A DNA stretch of 64,000 bases from Cystobacter ferrugineus (GTDB taxonomy: Bacteria; Myxococcota; Myxococcia; Myxococcales; Myxococcaceae), in NCBI RefSeq assembly GCF_001887355.1, contig NZ_MPIN01000011.1:187170-251169 (forward strand), written 5' to 3'. The notes beneath the pieces were generated by a model. The model was not told the origin of the DNA. It saw only the letters and a list, made by a program, of their open reading frames with translations, and did not search any database. Below, one piece after another: positions 49,736 to 57,854 of this stretch. Both the position numbers and the translations under genes were made by a program. How positions within the stretch are numbered: position 1 is the first letter of the stretch; every line of letters begins with the position of its first letter.

Positions 49736-49891
49736 GTGTTCGCGTGCTTGAGGTGTGGAGGCAGGCGTCGGGTGCTGGCGTACGTGAAGGGAGCAGGAGA
49801 GGTGAGAGCGATTCTGGCGCATCTGGGGTTGCCCACGGCGAGTGCGCGCCTGGCCCCGGCGCGAGGGCCGCCCCAGAGTGCGTGGTGTTGA
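49736..49891 (+). pseudogene. IS91-like transposase fragment A
   Basis: The frame VFACLRCGGRRRVLAYVKGA, GEVRAILAHLGLPTASARLA, PARGPPQSAWC and a stop matches the zinc-finger-like C-terminus of IS91-family transposases. Related fragments occur at 51292, 53709 and 58955. Everything from 49892 to 50146 is relic sequence related to the 53.5-kb copy, with no intact gene. Confidence 0.65.
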
Positions 49892-50146
49892 AGCTCAAGC
49901 CGCCACAGCCAGCCAAGAGCGCCTGGCCCCTGCCGCGCCCCTCCCGGGAAGGCGGCGGCCGGGCTGGCGTGTATCTGCTGGAGCTCAATCGCTTCTGCGC
50001 CAGCCCGGAGTGCGGCTCATGGGCTACCCGTCAGCCTCCCTCTCCCCCCTCTGCTCCCGCCCGCTACCCCCAATAGGGCTCCTGTCCTTCCTATGCTCGA
50101 GTCCCTCCTGCCTTGGGGGACCCCAGCGCCGACGACAGGGCGCGCG

Positions 50147-51112
50147 CTACCGGCGCTCGCTGTCCAGGTGCTTCATCTGGGCCGGGTCGTAGCGGTCACC
50201 GGAGATATTCACCACCGACTCGAGCGCCGCGAGGTCGTCCTTCGACAGCGGGCGTGCCAGGGCACCGAGCACGTCCTCGAGCTGCGCGCGGGTCTTCGCC
50301 CCCACCACGGGAACGAATGCCGGCTGCCGCGCGAGCACCCAGGCGAGCGCCACCTGCCCCGGCGTCATGCCGCGCTCGTGCGCGAAGCGCTGGAGGGCCC
50401 TCACCGAGTCCTCGTTCTTCGCCCCGTTCTCGCCAGCGAAGCGAGGCTGATGGGCGCGCCAGTCTCCCGCTTCCGTCGACTTGCTGCCCGTGAGCAGTCC
50501 TCGCGAAAAGACCCCGTAGAGCGTCGCGCTGATGCCGAGCTCCGCGAGCACGGGGAAGATCTCCGCCTCGGGGCCCCGGGTGCCGATGGCGTACTCGATC
50601 TGCAAGTCGACGATGGGGTGGACCTTGTGGGCCCGGCGGATCGTCTCGACACCCACCTCCGACAGCCCGATGTGGCGCACGTAGCCCGCCTTCACCAGGT
50701 CTGCGATCGCCCCGATGGTGTCCTCGATCGGAACGGAGGGATCCAGCCGCGCGGGGCGGTAGATGTCGATGACCTCCACCCCCAGCCGCTTCAGGCTGTA
50801 GGCGATGAAGTTCTTCACCGCGATGGGGCGCGTGTCGTTGCCGTTGAAGCTCCCATCCGGCCCGCGGAGCGCGCCGAACTTCACCGAGAGCTGCACCTTG
50901 TCCCGGCGTCCCTCGATGGCCCGCCCCACGAGCATCTCGTTGTGGCCCATGCCGTAGAAGTCCCCCGTGTCGATCAGCGTCACCCCTCGCTCGATCGCCG
51001 CCTGGATCGTCCGGATGCTCTCGGCGTCATCGGTCTTCCCGTACGTGCCCGACATCCCCATGCAGCCCAGTCCCAGCGGGAAGACCTCGGGACCCGTGGA
51101 GCCCAGCTTCAC
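50147..51112 (-). CDS. Aldo/keto reductase with altered catalytic His site
   Basis: A 321-residue NADPH-dependent (beta/alpha)8-barrel oxidoreductase: MKLGSTGPEVFPLGLGCMGM start, catalytic Tyr in DTGDFYGMGHNE, Lys in SVKFG, and the NADP site at the C-terminus (VPVVGAKTRAQLEDVLGAL). The segment that normally reads YxxHRxD is IYRPARLD, so the catalytic His is replaced by Ala; this occurs in a known branch of the family and may change the substrate range. The start is a GTG at 51112; a fitting ATG with a GGAG site at about 51152 is out of frame by one base, so a frameshift at the very 5' end is possible. A LysR gene used to lie divergently (see 51223). Confidence 0.82.
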   Translation of the reverse strand: MKLGSTGPEVFPLGLGCMGMSGTYGKTDDAESIRTIQAAIERGVTLIDTGDFYGMGHNEMLVGRAIEGRRDKVQLSVKFGALRGPDGSFNGNDTRPIAVKNFIAYSLKRLGVEVIDIYRPARLDPSVPIEDTIGAIADLVKAGYVRHIGLSEVGVETIRRAHKVHPIVDLQIEYAIGTRGPEAEIFPVLAELGISATLYGVFSRGLLTGSKSTEAGDWRAHQPRFAGENGAKNEDSVRALQRFAHERGMTPGQVALAWVLARQPAFVPVVGAKTRAQLEDVLGALARPLSKDDLAALESVVNISGDRYDPAQMKHLDSERR

Positions 51113-51222
51113 CGTGCGCTTTTCGTCTGCTTCGTCTCGTGCGTGCTCATCCGTGTGTCTCCTTCTGCGCCAAGACTAAGGATCGACACACTTAAATCAA
51201 ATCAATGGGATGTATCCCAATC

Positions 51223-51291
51223 ATGCACGGCATCTATGAGAAGGACCTGGACCTCAACCTGCTCCGCGTCTTCGTCGTGGTGGCGGAGGCT
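51223..51291 (+). pseudogene. LysR-family regulator, N-terminal stub
   Basis: From the ATG at 51223 the frame encodes HGIYEKDLDLNLLRVFVVVA EAG, the start of a LysR helix-turn-helix domain, and then breaks off into IS91-like sequence. Divergent orientation to the aldo/keto reductase, with about 110 bp between them, shows that it once controlled that gene. Confidence 0.75.
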
Positions 51292-51585
51292 GGGCAGCAG
51301 TGTGCCCGATGGGGGGGCTCGGCCCCCTACACCGGCCTGGCACACAGCTCGGGCGGCTCCCGTCCGCGGCCCTCCTCGGCCCCTCCGCTCCAGCCCTCAC
51401 CTTCAACCGGCCTCCCATTTTTCTTATGCTCAGGCGAACACGTCGAAGTCGAACGTCCTTTTCAGCAGCCCGGCCCACTCCACCCGCGCCGTCCTCTGCT
51501 TCCTCGGCTCCTCCACCGTCGCGGCCAAGGAGAGGCTCTCCTTCTGTGGCCCCGCCTCCGTCCCCGCTCGAGGGAGCGACGGGAG
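51292..51585 (-). mobile_element. IS91-like transposase fragment B
   Basis: On the minus strand the sequence reads SLAATVEEPRKQRTARVEWA then GLLKRTFDFDVFA followed by a stop, corresponding to the region just before the zinc-finger-like C-terminus of the IS91-type transposase in copy C. The segment ends at GCTCCCTCGAGCGGGG, matching the same point in other copies. It has cut the LysR gene and lies five bases from the C58 protease stop. Confidence 0.65.
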
Positions 51586-51590
51586 CTCGA

Positions 51591-52808
51591 TCACGGATAG
51601 TGCGTGAGCGAGAACGACCCTCCCTTGAATTCCTGCTGCGAATAGAACTTCTGGACGTACTCATTCATGAAGGCGTTCATGTCGTTTATCGTATTGAACT
51701 GCCATTCGCCGGTGTTCGCGTCGAGCAATCGCGGAGGGTTTGTGTTGTGCACCGCGATGTCGTGCCCAGTTGGATCGCTCGGGTGGTGGAGGTGAATCAC
51801 ACTGAAGCCGCCGTTCGGGATCTGAGCCGCGAAGTTGTTCGCCAGATCGTCGATGGGTCTTTTCTGGGGGTGGCGTTGTGGCGTGCTCAGGTTGCCCACG
51901 ACGCCACTCAGATGGGCTTGCTGGGCGGCCCTGTGTGCGTTGAGCGCGCTGTTGGCGGCTCCGATCTTCGCGTTGGCCTCCGCCACGGTCGGAACGGTAC
52001 CTCTCATTTTGTCCCACATGGTGGGGGAGGTGTGGCGCTGATGGGCATCCGCCGCCACGCCGTGCAGCTTGTCCGCCTCGGCACCCATCTTGTTGAGGTG
52101 TTCGATCGCCTCCTGATTTTGATGCTGCAGCGAGGCGAAGTGCGCGTGCATGTTCTGGCCTTGACCCACGAGGTCCCGGAAGACTTGCTGGTTGACAACA
52201 CCGCCATTCCTCTGATCGATGAGGTTGAGGCGGATCCACTCCGTCGCCATCGCGGCGCATACGCCTTGGTTGGCCCTGGTGAACTCCGCGAAGGTTTTTC
52301 CTGACAACCTGTCGCTCTGGTAGGACTCCACCATCATGTTCGCACCGTACTTCTGGCTCAGCGCCTGGCAGTCGGCCTGGACGCTCGAACCCGACGCGCT
52401 CATGCCAAGCTGAGGCGAGGGGGCCTCGAGGTGGCTGGTCTGTGCCGTCGCCGCGGCGCGACCCGAAGAGCCGGAAGGGCGGGCCCCATAGACGGAGTTG
52501 CGCCGCGCGTTCATCGCGGCGACGTCGTCCTTCGACTTGAACACGGCATTGCCGGAGGAGGGCTCCTGGGAGGGCGCCGTCGGCTTGCCGAGCTGGTCCT
52601 GGTGCCAGCCGGGAGGAGCCGAGGCGGGCGGCTTCTGCTGTTGGACCTGTTGGCCCGTGGGCGCGCCCGCGCTCCCTGTCGTCGCGGCCTCGGTCGTGGC
52701 ACCGCTCTTCGCGCTCCCATTCGTCGAGCTGGTGCTGGGGGTGTTGCTCGTTCGCGCCGGAGTGTGCGTCGCCTGCGCGGGCCTGTTGTTGATCGGGCTG
52801 ATGGGCAT
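51591..52808 (-). CDS. YopT/AvrPphB-like (C58) cysteine protease effector candidate
   Basis: A 405-residue protein without a signal peptide. Residues 1-130 are disordered and rich in Ser, Thr, Ala and Gln, like the secretion regions of effectors. The C-terminal part has the Cys-His-Asp arrangement of the C58 family: Cys184 in QGVCAAMATEWIR, His349 in TGHDIAVHNTNP and Asp363 in LLDANTGEWQF, with a helical insertion between. In YopT-like enzymes this triad cleaves host prenylated GTPases or kinases. The ATG at 52808 has GGAGAG seven bases upstream. No chaperone or secretion locus adjoins it, apart from an orphan tagF about 4 kb away. The stop codon abuts an IS91-like fragment, so the very last residues may have been altered. 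Confidence 0.72.
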   Translation of the reverse strand: MPISPINNRPAQATHTPARTSNTPSTSSTNGSAKSGATTEAATTGSAGAPTGQQVQQQKPPASAPPGWHQDQLGKPTAPSQEPSSGNAVFKSKDDVAAMNARRNSVYGARPSGSSGRAAATAQTSHLEAPSPQLGMSASGSSVQADCQALSQKYGANMMVESYQSDRLSGKTFAEFTRANQGVCAAMATEWIRLNLIDQRNGGVVNQQVFRDLVGQGQNMHAHFASLQHQNQEAIEHLNKMGAEADKLHGVAADAHQRHTSPTMWDKMRGTVPTVAEANAKIGAANSALNAHRAAQQAHLSGVVGNLSTPQRHPQKRPIDDLANNFAAQIPNGGFSVIHLHHPSDPTGHDIAVHNTNPPRLLDANTGEWQFNTINDMNAFMNEYVQKFYSQQEFKGGSFSLTHYP

Positions 52809-52859
52809 TCGTGAACTCTCCAGAAATCGAAAAGAAAGGCCTCTACGACTCTTCGGGGC

Positions 52860-52992
52860 TCACTTGCCCTGGAAGCGCGCCTCGCGCCGCTCGATGAAGG
52901 AGCGCAGTCCCTCCTGTACGTCCTCGCTCGCGTGGATCCGCCGCGACCGCGGCATCAGGTCCTGCGCGGCCGCCTCCGGTCCCTGCTCGCCG
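52860..52992 (-). pseudogene. Enoyl-CoA hydratase, C-terminal fragment
   Basis: The minus-strand frame ends ASEDVQEGLRSFIERREARF QGK and stops at 52860, the closing sequence of crotonase-family proteins (SEDxxEGxxAFxEKRxPxFxG). About 43 codons remain; the upstream part has been replaced by the Cys-rich peptide gene. Confidence 0.7.
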
Positions 52993-53235
52993 CTAACAAT
53001 TACCATACATGGCCGTGCAGATCACACCGCGCGCAGGGTTGCCCGCATTCTCGATGAGGCAAAGGGCCTTTCTGAGCTGGCAGACGGAGGGTGGGGTGTT
53101 CTGGGTGGGGTTCGTGGTCCCCCCCGCTCCCCCCGAAGAGGGGCCGCCGGCCATCGCCACCTGCGAGGGGAGGACAAAGGCGCTCGCCACACCCAGCGCC
53201 AGCCCGAGCAATCCCACCTTCAGTGTCTTCATCAT
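52993..53235 (-). CDS. Small secreted Cys-containing peptide, family copy 2
   Basis: An 80-residue precursor. The signal peptide MMKTLKVGLLGLALGVASAF, then VLPSQVAMA, is nearly the same as in the copy at 29010; the first 18 bases are identical and most of the first 60 agree. The mature part has a Gly/Pro linker and only four cysteines (VCQLRKALCLIENAGNPARG, VICTAMYGNC), so family members keep the leader and vary the core. ATG 53235. The gene sits in the accessory island between transposon relics, whereas copy 1 sits in ordinary chromosome. Its left end joins directly onto an enoyl-CoA hydratase fragment. Confidence 0.68.
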   Translation of the reverse strand: MMKTLKVGLLGLALGVASAFVLPSQVAMAGGPSSGGAGGTTNPTQNTPPSVCQLRKALCLIENAGNPARGVICTAMYGNC

Positions 53236-53406
53236 GTCGTGTGCTCCCGTGGAATGGGGACGGTGGTTTCCGTCGCTCCCCGTCTTTCGGGGGAGTACCT
53301 ACTGATACGGAGTCCCCCATTTTTCGGTTACACCTTATTTTCTGGTGAGACCGGAGTGGATACTCGGGGTCGATCCTGGCACCCATGGATGCACGGAATC
53401 CGTTAG

Positions 53407-53514
53407 CACGGGCTGCGCTGCCGGGGCCGCTACTGCGACGACGTGAGCCTGCTCAACGTGGAGTCCGGGTACACGCAGACGAAGAGCTGGTGGACGGACT
53501 CCTTCTGTGCATAG
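53407..53514 (+). pseudogene. Secreted CxGRYCD-type protein, C-terminal fragment
   Basis: The frame reads HGLRCRGRYCDDVSLLNVES then GYTQTKSWWTDSFCA and stops at 53512-53514. The C-x-GRYCD-x-[IV]-x-L pattern with a later Trp is a familiar ending of secreted myxobacterial proteins. The stop at 53404 just upstream leaves it with no start. The rest of 53236-53706 is relic sequence related to the other IS91-like copies, without a gene. Confidence 0.55.
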
Positions 53515-53708
53515 GCGGGATAGAAGCCAAGTTGAGGGTGAGGGCAGGAGCGGAGGGGCCGAGAAGGGCCCTGCCGGGGCCAGCAAGGCCGCGCGCTGCG
53601 CCGGTACACGGGAGGGTGCAACCCCTTGGGGCACACCCCTGCCCTGGCCGCCCTCGCTTGAGCAGAGAGGCAGGCAGTTGGGGCGTGTTGACAGCGGTTG
53701 CGCCAGGT

Positions 53709-54056
53709 TCAGCACCACGCCTGCTGGGGTGGTCCGCGGGCCGGGGCCCGCTTCGGAGCCTGCGTGGGCAGTCCCAGGTGCTCCAATATCGAGCGCACCC
53801 CAGCGGGGGTCGTCACATACGCCAACACCTTTCGCCTGCCTCCACACCGCGGACAGGCGAACACGTCCAGTGCGAACGTCCTTTTCAGCAGCCCGGCCCA
53901 CTCCACCCGCGCCGTCCTCTGCTTCCTCTGCTGCTCCACCGTCGCGGCCAAGGAGAGGCTCTCCTTCTGTGGCCCCGCCTCCGTCCCCGCTTGAGGGAGC
54001 AGAAATGGCCGGAGCCTGGCGCCCGGAGCGAAGACGCCATGAAACCTCGTGAGGTT
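53709..54056 (-). pseudogene. IS91-like transposase fragment C (longest copy)
   Basis: The minus-strand frame reads FHGVFAPGARLRPFLLPQAG then SLAATVEQQRKQRTARVEWA, GLLKRTFALDVFACPRCGGR and KILEHLGLP-like SILEHLGLPTQAPKRAPARG, ending PPQQAWC and a stop. YHGVFAPxxxxR and the CPRCGG finger are hallmarks of IS91-family (HUH) transposases. The catalytic N-terminus (HUH, Tyr) is missing, so the copy is dead. Confidence 0.75.
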
Positions 54057-54061
54057 CGACC

Positions 54062-54247
54062 ATGCTGCCCCTGGATGGCCTGTTCGATAGGGTGGTGTGG
54101 CTCGGCTTCGCGGCGTACGCGCTGCTCTCCAGCCTCGGGCTCATCTGCTGGAGTAGTAGTTGGGGCGCCTTCGTCGGCGTGCATGTGGCGGCGGGGGTGC
54201 TCGCGCTCCCCGCGGCGGGCTTCCTGCTCACGCTGTTGTGGGGCTAG
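54062..54247 (+). CDS. Doubtful 61-residue hydrophobic protein
   Basis: ATG 54062 with GAGG upstream; the product has two hydrophobic stretches (VVWLGFAAYALLSSLGLICW, VAAGVLALPAAGFLLTLLWG). It lies wholly between relics and overlaps the M61 fragment by 20 bp. It may be a small membrane protein or only a fragment of one. Confidence 0.25.
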   Translation: MLPLDGLFDRVVWLGFAAYALLSSLGLICWSSSWGAFVGVHVAAGVLALPAAGFLLTLLWG

Positions 54248-54482
54248 CCAGGTTCCTCTCAGGGGCGCCGAGCCAGGCCTGATAGGCGGCCTTCCGCGCG
54301 TCGGTGGGCTTGTCCTTGTCCTCGGTGCGTGACAGCAACCCCGCCGCATCCACCCGCCAGCCGTCGAGCGCCACCAGCTCGTCGTCCACGTACAGCCCCG
54401 CCTCCTGCGCCGGCGAGCCGTCCAGCACACTGGCGAGGGTGGCGCTCCCATTCAACTGCTTGTACGGCTGCGGCTGTTGAAC
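54228..54482 (-). pseudogene. M61-type peptidase, PDZ-containing C-terminal fragment
   Basis: The frame encodes ATLASVLDGSPAQEAGLYVD then DELVALDGWRVDAAGLLSRT and DARKAAYQAWLGAPERNLAS, typical of the PDZ-like end of M61 glycyl aminopeptidases. No catalytic domain is present and the 5' side is unrelated sequence. Confidence 0.6.
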
Positions 54483-54541
54483 CGCTCGTCCCAGACGGCC
54501 TCGCCACCGGCTTGACGGCGGCGAGGCGCGGCCAGGGCCCG

Positions 54542-54570
54542 CTTCCCGTGGGCGTGTGCGCCACGGGAAG
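54542..54570 (-). terminator. Terminator hairpin
   Basis: Perfect 10-bp stem CTTCCCGTGG / CCACGGGAAG with a 9-base loop, 17 bp past the stop of the minus-strand secreted protein gene. No U-run. Confidence 0.65.
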
Positions 54571-54586
54571 ACGGGGTGGCTTCCAC

Positions 54587-55168
54587 TCACTCGATGCCGA
54601 CGGCCACGAAGAGCTTGCACGATGCGGGGTCGACCCACGCTCCGTCGCCGAGGAGGCAGGTCGCGCCCTGCTGGCCGTAGGCGGACGTCGTGACGTTCGC
54701 CGTGCAGGCGCCGTTGACGACGCTGACGTCGACCTGCCAGCTGCAGGTCTTCGCCTGGCCGTAGGGATCCGACGGATTGGTCGTATAGGCGAAGACCTGG
54801 GTCCACGGCGTGAGGGCCGGGACGAGCACGAACGCCTGGGCCGAGCCCCAAAAGACGTCCGGCTCCGAGAAGTTCAGGGGGTTGGGCAGCTGGTGGTACA
54901 CGGTGGAGCCCGAGATCGCGCCAATTGAATAGGTGGGGACGCCGGTCCAGTTCCCGAAATAATAGATCTGGGTCGTCATGGCCGCGAGCCGCGAGGCCGA
55001 CCGGTCGTCCCCGCGCAGCGCGGGGAGTTCCACCGTCTTGCCCGGCACGAGGGTGACGAACTCCGAGCGCCTGGAGACAAAGTCCTCGGCGGCGGGCTCG
55101 CCAGCGGCCGCGAGCATGGGAGCAATGCAAAACAGGGAGACGGCCAGCAAGGGCTTCAGGTTCTTCAT
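54587..55168 (-). CDS. Secreted protein of unknown function
   Basis: A 193-residue exported protein: signal peptide MKNLKPLLAVSLFCIAPMLA with cleavage after AAA, then a beta-rich domain (TTQIYYFGNWTGVPTYSIGA, SGSTVYHQLPNPLNFSEPDV, FAYTTNPSDPYGQAKTCSWQ, GACTANVTTSAYGQQGATCL) with four cysteines and a closing CKLFVAVGIE. It reads like a surface or matrix protein with two disulfides; no family recognised. ATG 55168 has AGGA about seven bases upstream. It is followed by a clean terminator hairpin and appears intact, unlike most of its neighbours. Confidence 0.7.
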   Translation of the reverse strand: MKNLKPLLAVSLFCIAPMLAAAGEPAAEDFVSRRSEFVTLVPGKTVELPALRGDDRSASRLAAMTTQIYYFGNWTGVPTYSIGAISGSTVYHQLPNPLNFSEPDVFWGSAQAFVLVPALTPWTQVFAYTTNPSDPYGQAKTCSWQVDVSVVNGACTANVTTSAYGQQGATCLLGDGAWVDPASCKLFVAVGIE

Positions 55169-55985
55169 GGTTCTTTCCTGTGGTGTGTGTTGTGTTTCAA
55201 CTGGAATGCCGAAGAGCCAGTGATCCAGCAATGGCGGATGTTTGTGGCTAGTTCAGATGAAGAAACCACCCGGTCATCAGCATTCCATACAGGAACACGC
55301 TCGGGGCACGGCCCCAGCCTGTCATCGCTCGACGCATCGTCACTCAGCTCTCGGGTTGGACTGCGCCGGAGCGCAAAGCATCAGACGTGCCAATGCCCCC
55401 GTCCACCAGTCTTCCCTCGGAGCGGCCGCGCGGACCACGTCCCCTGGGGGCGCGAAGTGACGTTTTACGTCCAAAGACTGACGCTCTTGGGCATCCGAGG
55501 GCGCGCCCGGGTCAATCCCGGGCCGGCTTCTCGCGTGCACCGGCTCAGCGAAACGGGGCGGCGGGTGGGGGCTCCCACTCCACGACCAGTTGCAGGGGCC
55601 TACGCCTCGGCGCTCATGCCGTCGTGAATGGCCAGAAGAGCGGCACGGCCACCGTCAGCTGCTCTACGGGGGATGGTGGAGCAAGGGAAGCCAAGGATCG
55701 AACTCAGGGCGCGACTGTGCTGGGGGCGCGAGCCGTGAAGGCGCAGCACCCGCATACCCGGCCCGAGCACCTCAAGAGGAGCCCGAGGCCGTTGGGCCAT
55801 GCCTCCACGCGGCAGGCATTGAGGGAGCTACGCGAGCAATATCGGGCCTTCGTCGCGGCATTTCGAGAGGCGGCGGCGCGGTGGAGTCGGGGGGATTTCC
55901 TGGCCTGCTTTCCTCCCTTCGCCTTCCCGCCGCGTGTCGCGCCTGCTCAAGTTCTTTGACACCCTCTCAGTCCGTCGGGCTTGTG
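55169..55985. other. Relic-bearing intergenic region
   Basis: About 815 bp without an intact gene. The plus-strand frame ending at 55959 finishes RQALRELREQYRAFVAAFRE then AAARWSRGDFLACFPPFAFP, which resembles the tail of small transposase-like proteins of myxobacteria; I could not place it in a family. 55200-55300 is AT-richer and may hold the promoter of the secreted protein gene. Confidence 0.4.
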
Positions 55986-56702
55986 ATGGCCATGCCTGAA
56001 GCCGCTGCGCCAGGCGATGCGCGCGATGTGCCGGGTTGGTACGGCAAGCTGTCGTCGCTCGGAGATTTTGCGCAACGCCGGTTGCCGGTGCCCTGGATGC
56101 AGGCTTGCGATGCGTGGCTGTCCAGCGCGATGCAAGGCAGCCGTCATGCGCTGGGCGAACGCTGGCTGGAGGTGTACCTCACGGCGCCGGTGCTGCGCTT
56201 CGCTTGGGCGCCGGGGGTGGTGGATTCGATGTGGTGGTTCGGGCTGCTGATGCCCAGCCGCGACAGCGTGGGCCGGTACTTTCCGCTGCTGATCGCGCAT
56301 CCGCGGATGAAGCCGCCGGAAGACCGGGTGGCGTTGGATCACCTGGAACTCTGGTACGAGCACCTGGCCGAGGCGGCGGTGCTGACCTTGCAGGACTCGA
56401 TGGCCTCGGTGGATGCGCTGGAGGCCGCGCTGCGCGATGCGCCGCCCTGGCCCACGCCGGGACGCGGGCCGATGCTCGCGACGCAGCATCGCGCGCAGGC
56501 GCAGCATCTGCGGCTGGTTCGTGGTTCGCCTCTGTCGCATTGGCTGCATGGCGTGGCTGCACAGGCGCTCGCCTCGGGCCTGCATGGACACACGCTGTGG
56601 TGGCGGACGACGGAGGCTGGCAACGACGACTCGGTGGACATCATCCAAGGCCTGCCCGATGGCGTGGCGTTTGCGGAGCTGCTGGCCGGGCGGGTGGGTT
56701 GA
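55986..56702 (+). CDS. tagF: Type VI secretion accessory protein TagF (orphan)
   Basis: A 238-residue protein of the TagF/ImpM family: GWYGKLSSLGDFAQRRLPVP followed by WMQACDAWLSSAM near the N-terminus (family pattern GWYGKLPxxGDFxxRxLPxxFxxxWDxWL), then APVLRFAWAPGV, WWFGLLMPSRDSVGRYFPLL and a C-terminal GLPDGVAFAELLAG. TagF regulates type VI secretion assembly after translation. The usual genes around it (tssM, tssL, tssK, pppA) are absent, so the gene is stranded. Codon choice and neighbours (aldo/keto reductase plus AraC) resemble beta- or gamma-proteobacterial DNA, which suggests transfer. ATG 55986; a GTG three bases before is also possible. Confidence 0.85.
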   Translation: MAMPEAAAPGDARDVPGWYGKLSSLGDFAQRRLPVPWMQACDAWLSSAMQGSRHALGERWLEVYLTAPVLRFAWAPGVVDSMWWFGLLMPSRDSVGRYFPLLIAHPRMKPPEDRVALDHLELWYEHLAEAAVLTLQDSMASVDALEAALRDAPPWPTPGRGPMLATQHRAQAQHLRLVRGSPLSHWLHGVAAQALASGLHGHTLWWRTTEAGNDDSVDIIQGLPDGVAFAELLAGRVG

Positions 56703-56734
56703 TGCGGTGGGAAGCCTCGTCGCCAGCCAGCCGT

Positions 56735-57694
56735 TCAGACTGACATCTCTTGTTCCCACCAGCCGCGGGTGTTCACGTCGGCCGCGTCGGCGAGAGATTC
56801 CAGCTCCGCCATGTCGTCTCTGGTGAGCGTGATGCTGTTGGCTCGGACCAGGCTCTCGATGTATTGGGGCTTGGTGACGCCGATGATCGGCGTCGTGCCC
56901 TTGGCGATGGCCCACGCTGTCGCGATCTCGGGCGCTGCCGCACCCTGCTTCTGGCCTATCGAGGCGAGCTTGTCCGTGAGCGCCTTCAACTGAGGCAGCA
57001 GGCCGTTGTAATGTTTCGCCCGGTCGCTGCCTTGCGGCAGCGGGTTCTCCGGGCTGTACTTGCCACTCAAGGCGCCCTGTTCAAGCACCATGTAGGCGAA
57101 GAATGGGATGTCGCGCTTGCGGCAGTAGTCCAGGATGCCGGCTTGCTCGGAGCTGCGGTAGAGGAGGCTGTAGTGGTTCTGGACGGCCTCGACCCGAAAC
57201 CCGGCTGCTCCCAGGATCTGGTTGGCGAGTTCGATGTCGCTCAGCTTGTGATTCGAGACGCCAACATGCCTGACCTTCCCGCTCTTCAGCAGTGGAATCA
57301 AGTGCGGCGTCCACCGCGCCACGTCGGCTGGGTTGTGAATCCAATACAGGTCGATGTAGTCGGTACCGAGGCGTGCCAGACTCTGCTCGAGCATGTCCGC
57401 CACCGGAGCCTCGCCGGTTCCCGCGGCCTGCGGCGTGAACTTCGTGGAGAGCTGGTAGTCGCTGCGGGCATAGCGCTTCAGTACCTCCCCGAGCACGGTT
57501 TCGGAACGGCCCATGCCGTACACCACGGCGGTGTCCCACAGCGTGAACCCGGCCGCGTGCGCCTTGTCGGCGACCTTCTCCAGGCCAGATGGAGTCAGGT
57601 GGCTGCCGAAGTAGCCGTTGCCCGTCTCGCCGCTGTCGCCCCAGGCCCACGTGCCCAGCGCGACCGTGGGGGTCTTCAGATTGTCGATGGTCAT
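56735..57694 (-). CDS. Aldo/keto reductase, regulated by divergent AraC gene
   Basis: A 319-residue NADPH-dependent (beta/alpha)8-barrel oxidoreductase. Visible motifs: VALGTWAWGDSGETGNGYFG, catalytic Tyr in WDTAVVYGMGRSE, Lys in LSTKFTP, and an intact catalytic His in LYWIHNPADV, unlike the island's other reductase. The NADP-binding end reads IIGVTKPQYIESLVRA. Start ATG 57694 with GGAGAG close upstream. It diverges from an AraC-type gene starting about 160 bp away, the typical layout of an inducible reductase and its activator. The convergent tagF gene ends 33 bp away. Substrate unknown. Confidence 0.9.
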   Translation of the reverse strand: MTIDNLKTPTVALGTWAWGDSGETGNGYFGSHLTPSGLEKVADKAHAAGFTLWDTAVVYGMGRSETVLGEVLKRYARSDYQLSTKFTPQAAGTGEAPVADMLEQSLARLGTDYIDLYWIHNPADVARWTPHLIPLLKSGKVRHVGVSNHKLSDIELANQILGAAGFRVEAVQNHYSLLYRSSEQAGILDYCRKRDIPFFAYMVLEQGALSGKYSPENPLPQGSDRAKHYNGLLPQLKALTDKLASIGQKQGAAAPEIATAWAIAKGTTPIIGVTKPQYIESLVRANSITLTRDDMAELESLADAADVNTRGWWEQEMSV

Positions 57695-57854
57695 GTTCTC
57701 TCCATGTTGGTGCTGCGGCCGGGTTTGCTGTGCCCCTGACGCCGCCGACACTGTGATGCGCGGCGACGCCGAACGGTTAGCCTGATGCGCCGAGATTGCT
57801 GCACATTCCTCCAGAAGCTGCGGATTAACATTGGCGGCTCTTCGCTCGCATGCG

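Noticed and set aside
54228-55130. A 300-residue minus-strand frame joined to the M61 fragment
   Set aside because: Only the last ~85 codons resemble a protein; the upstream part is a shadow of the secreted protein gene in another frame.
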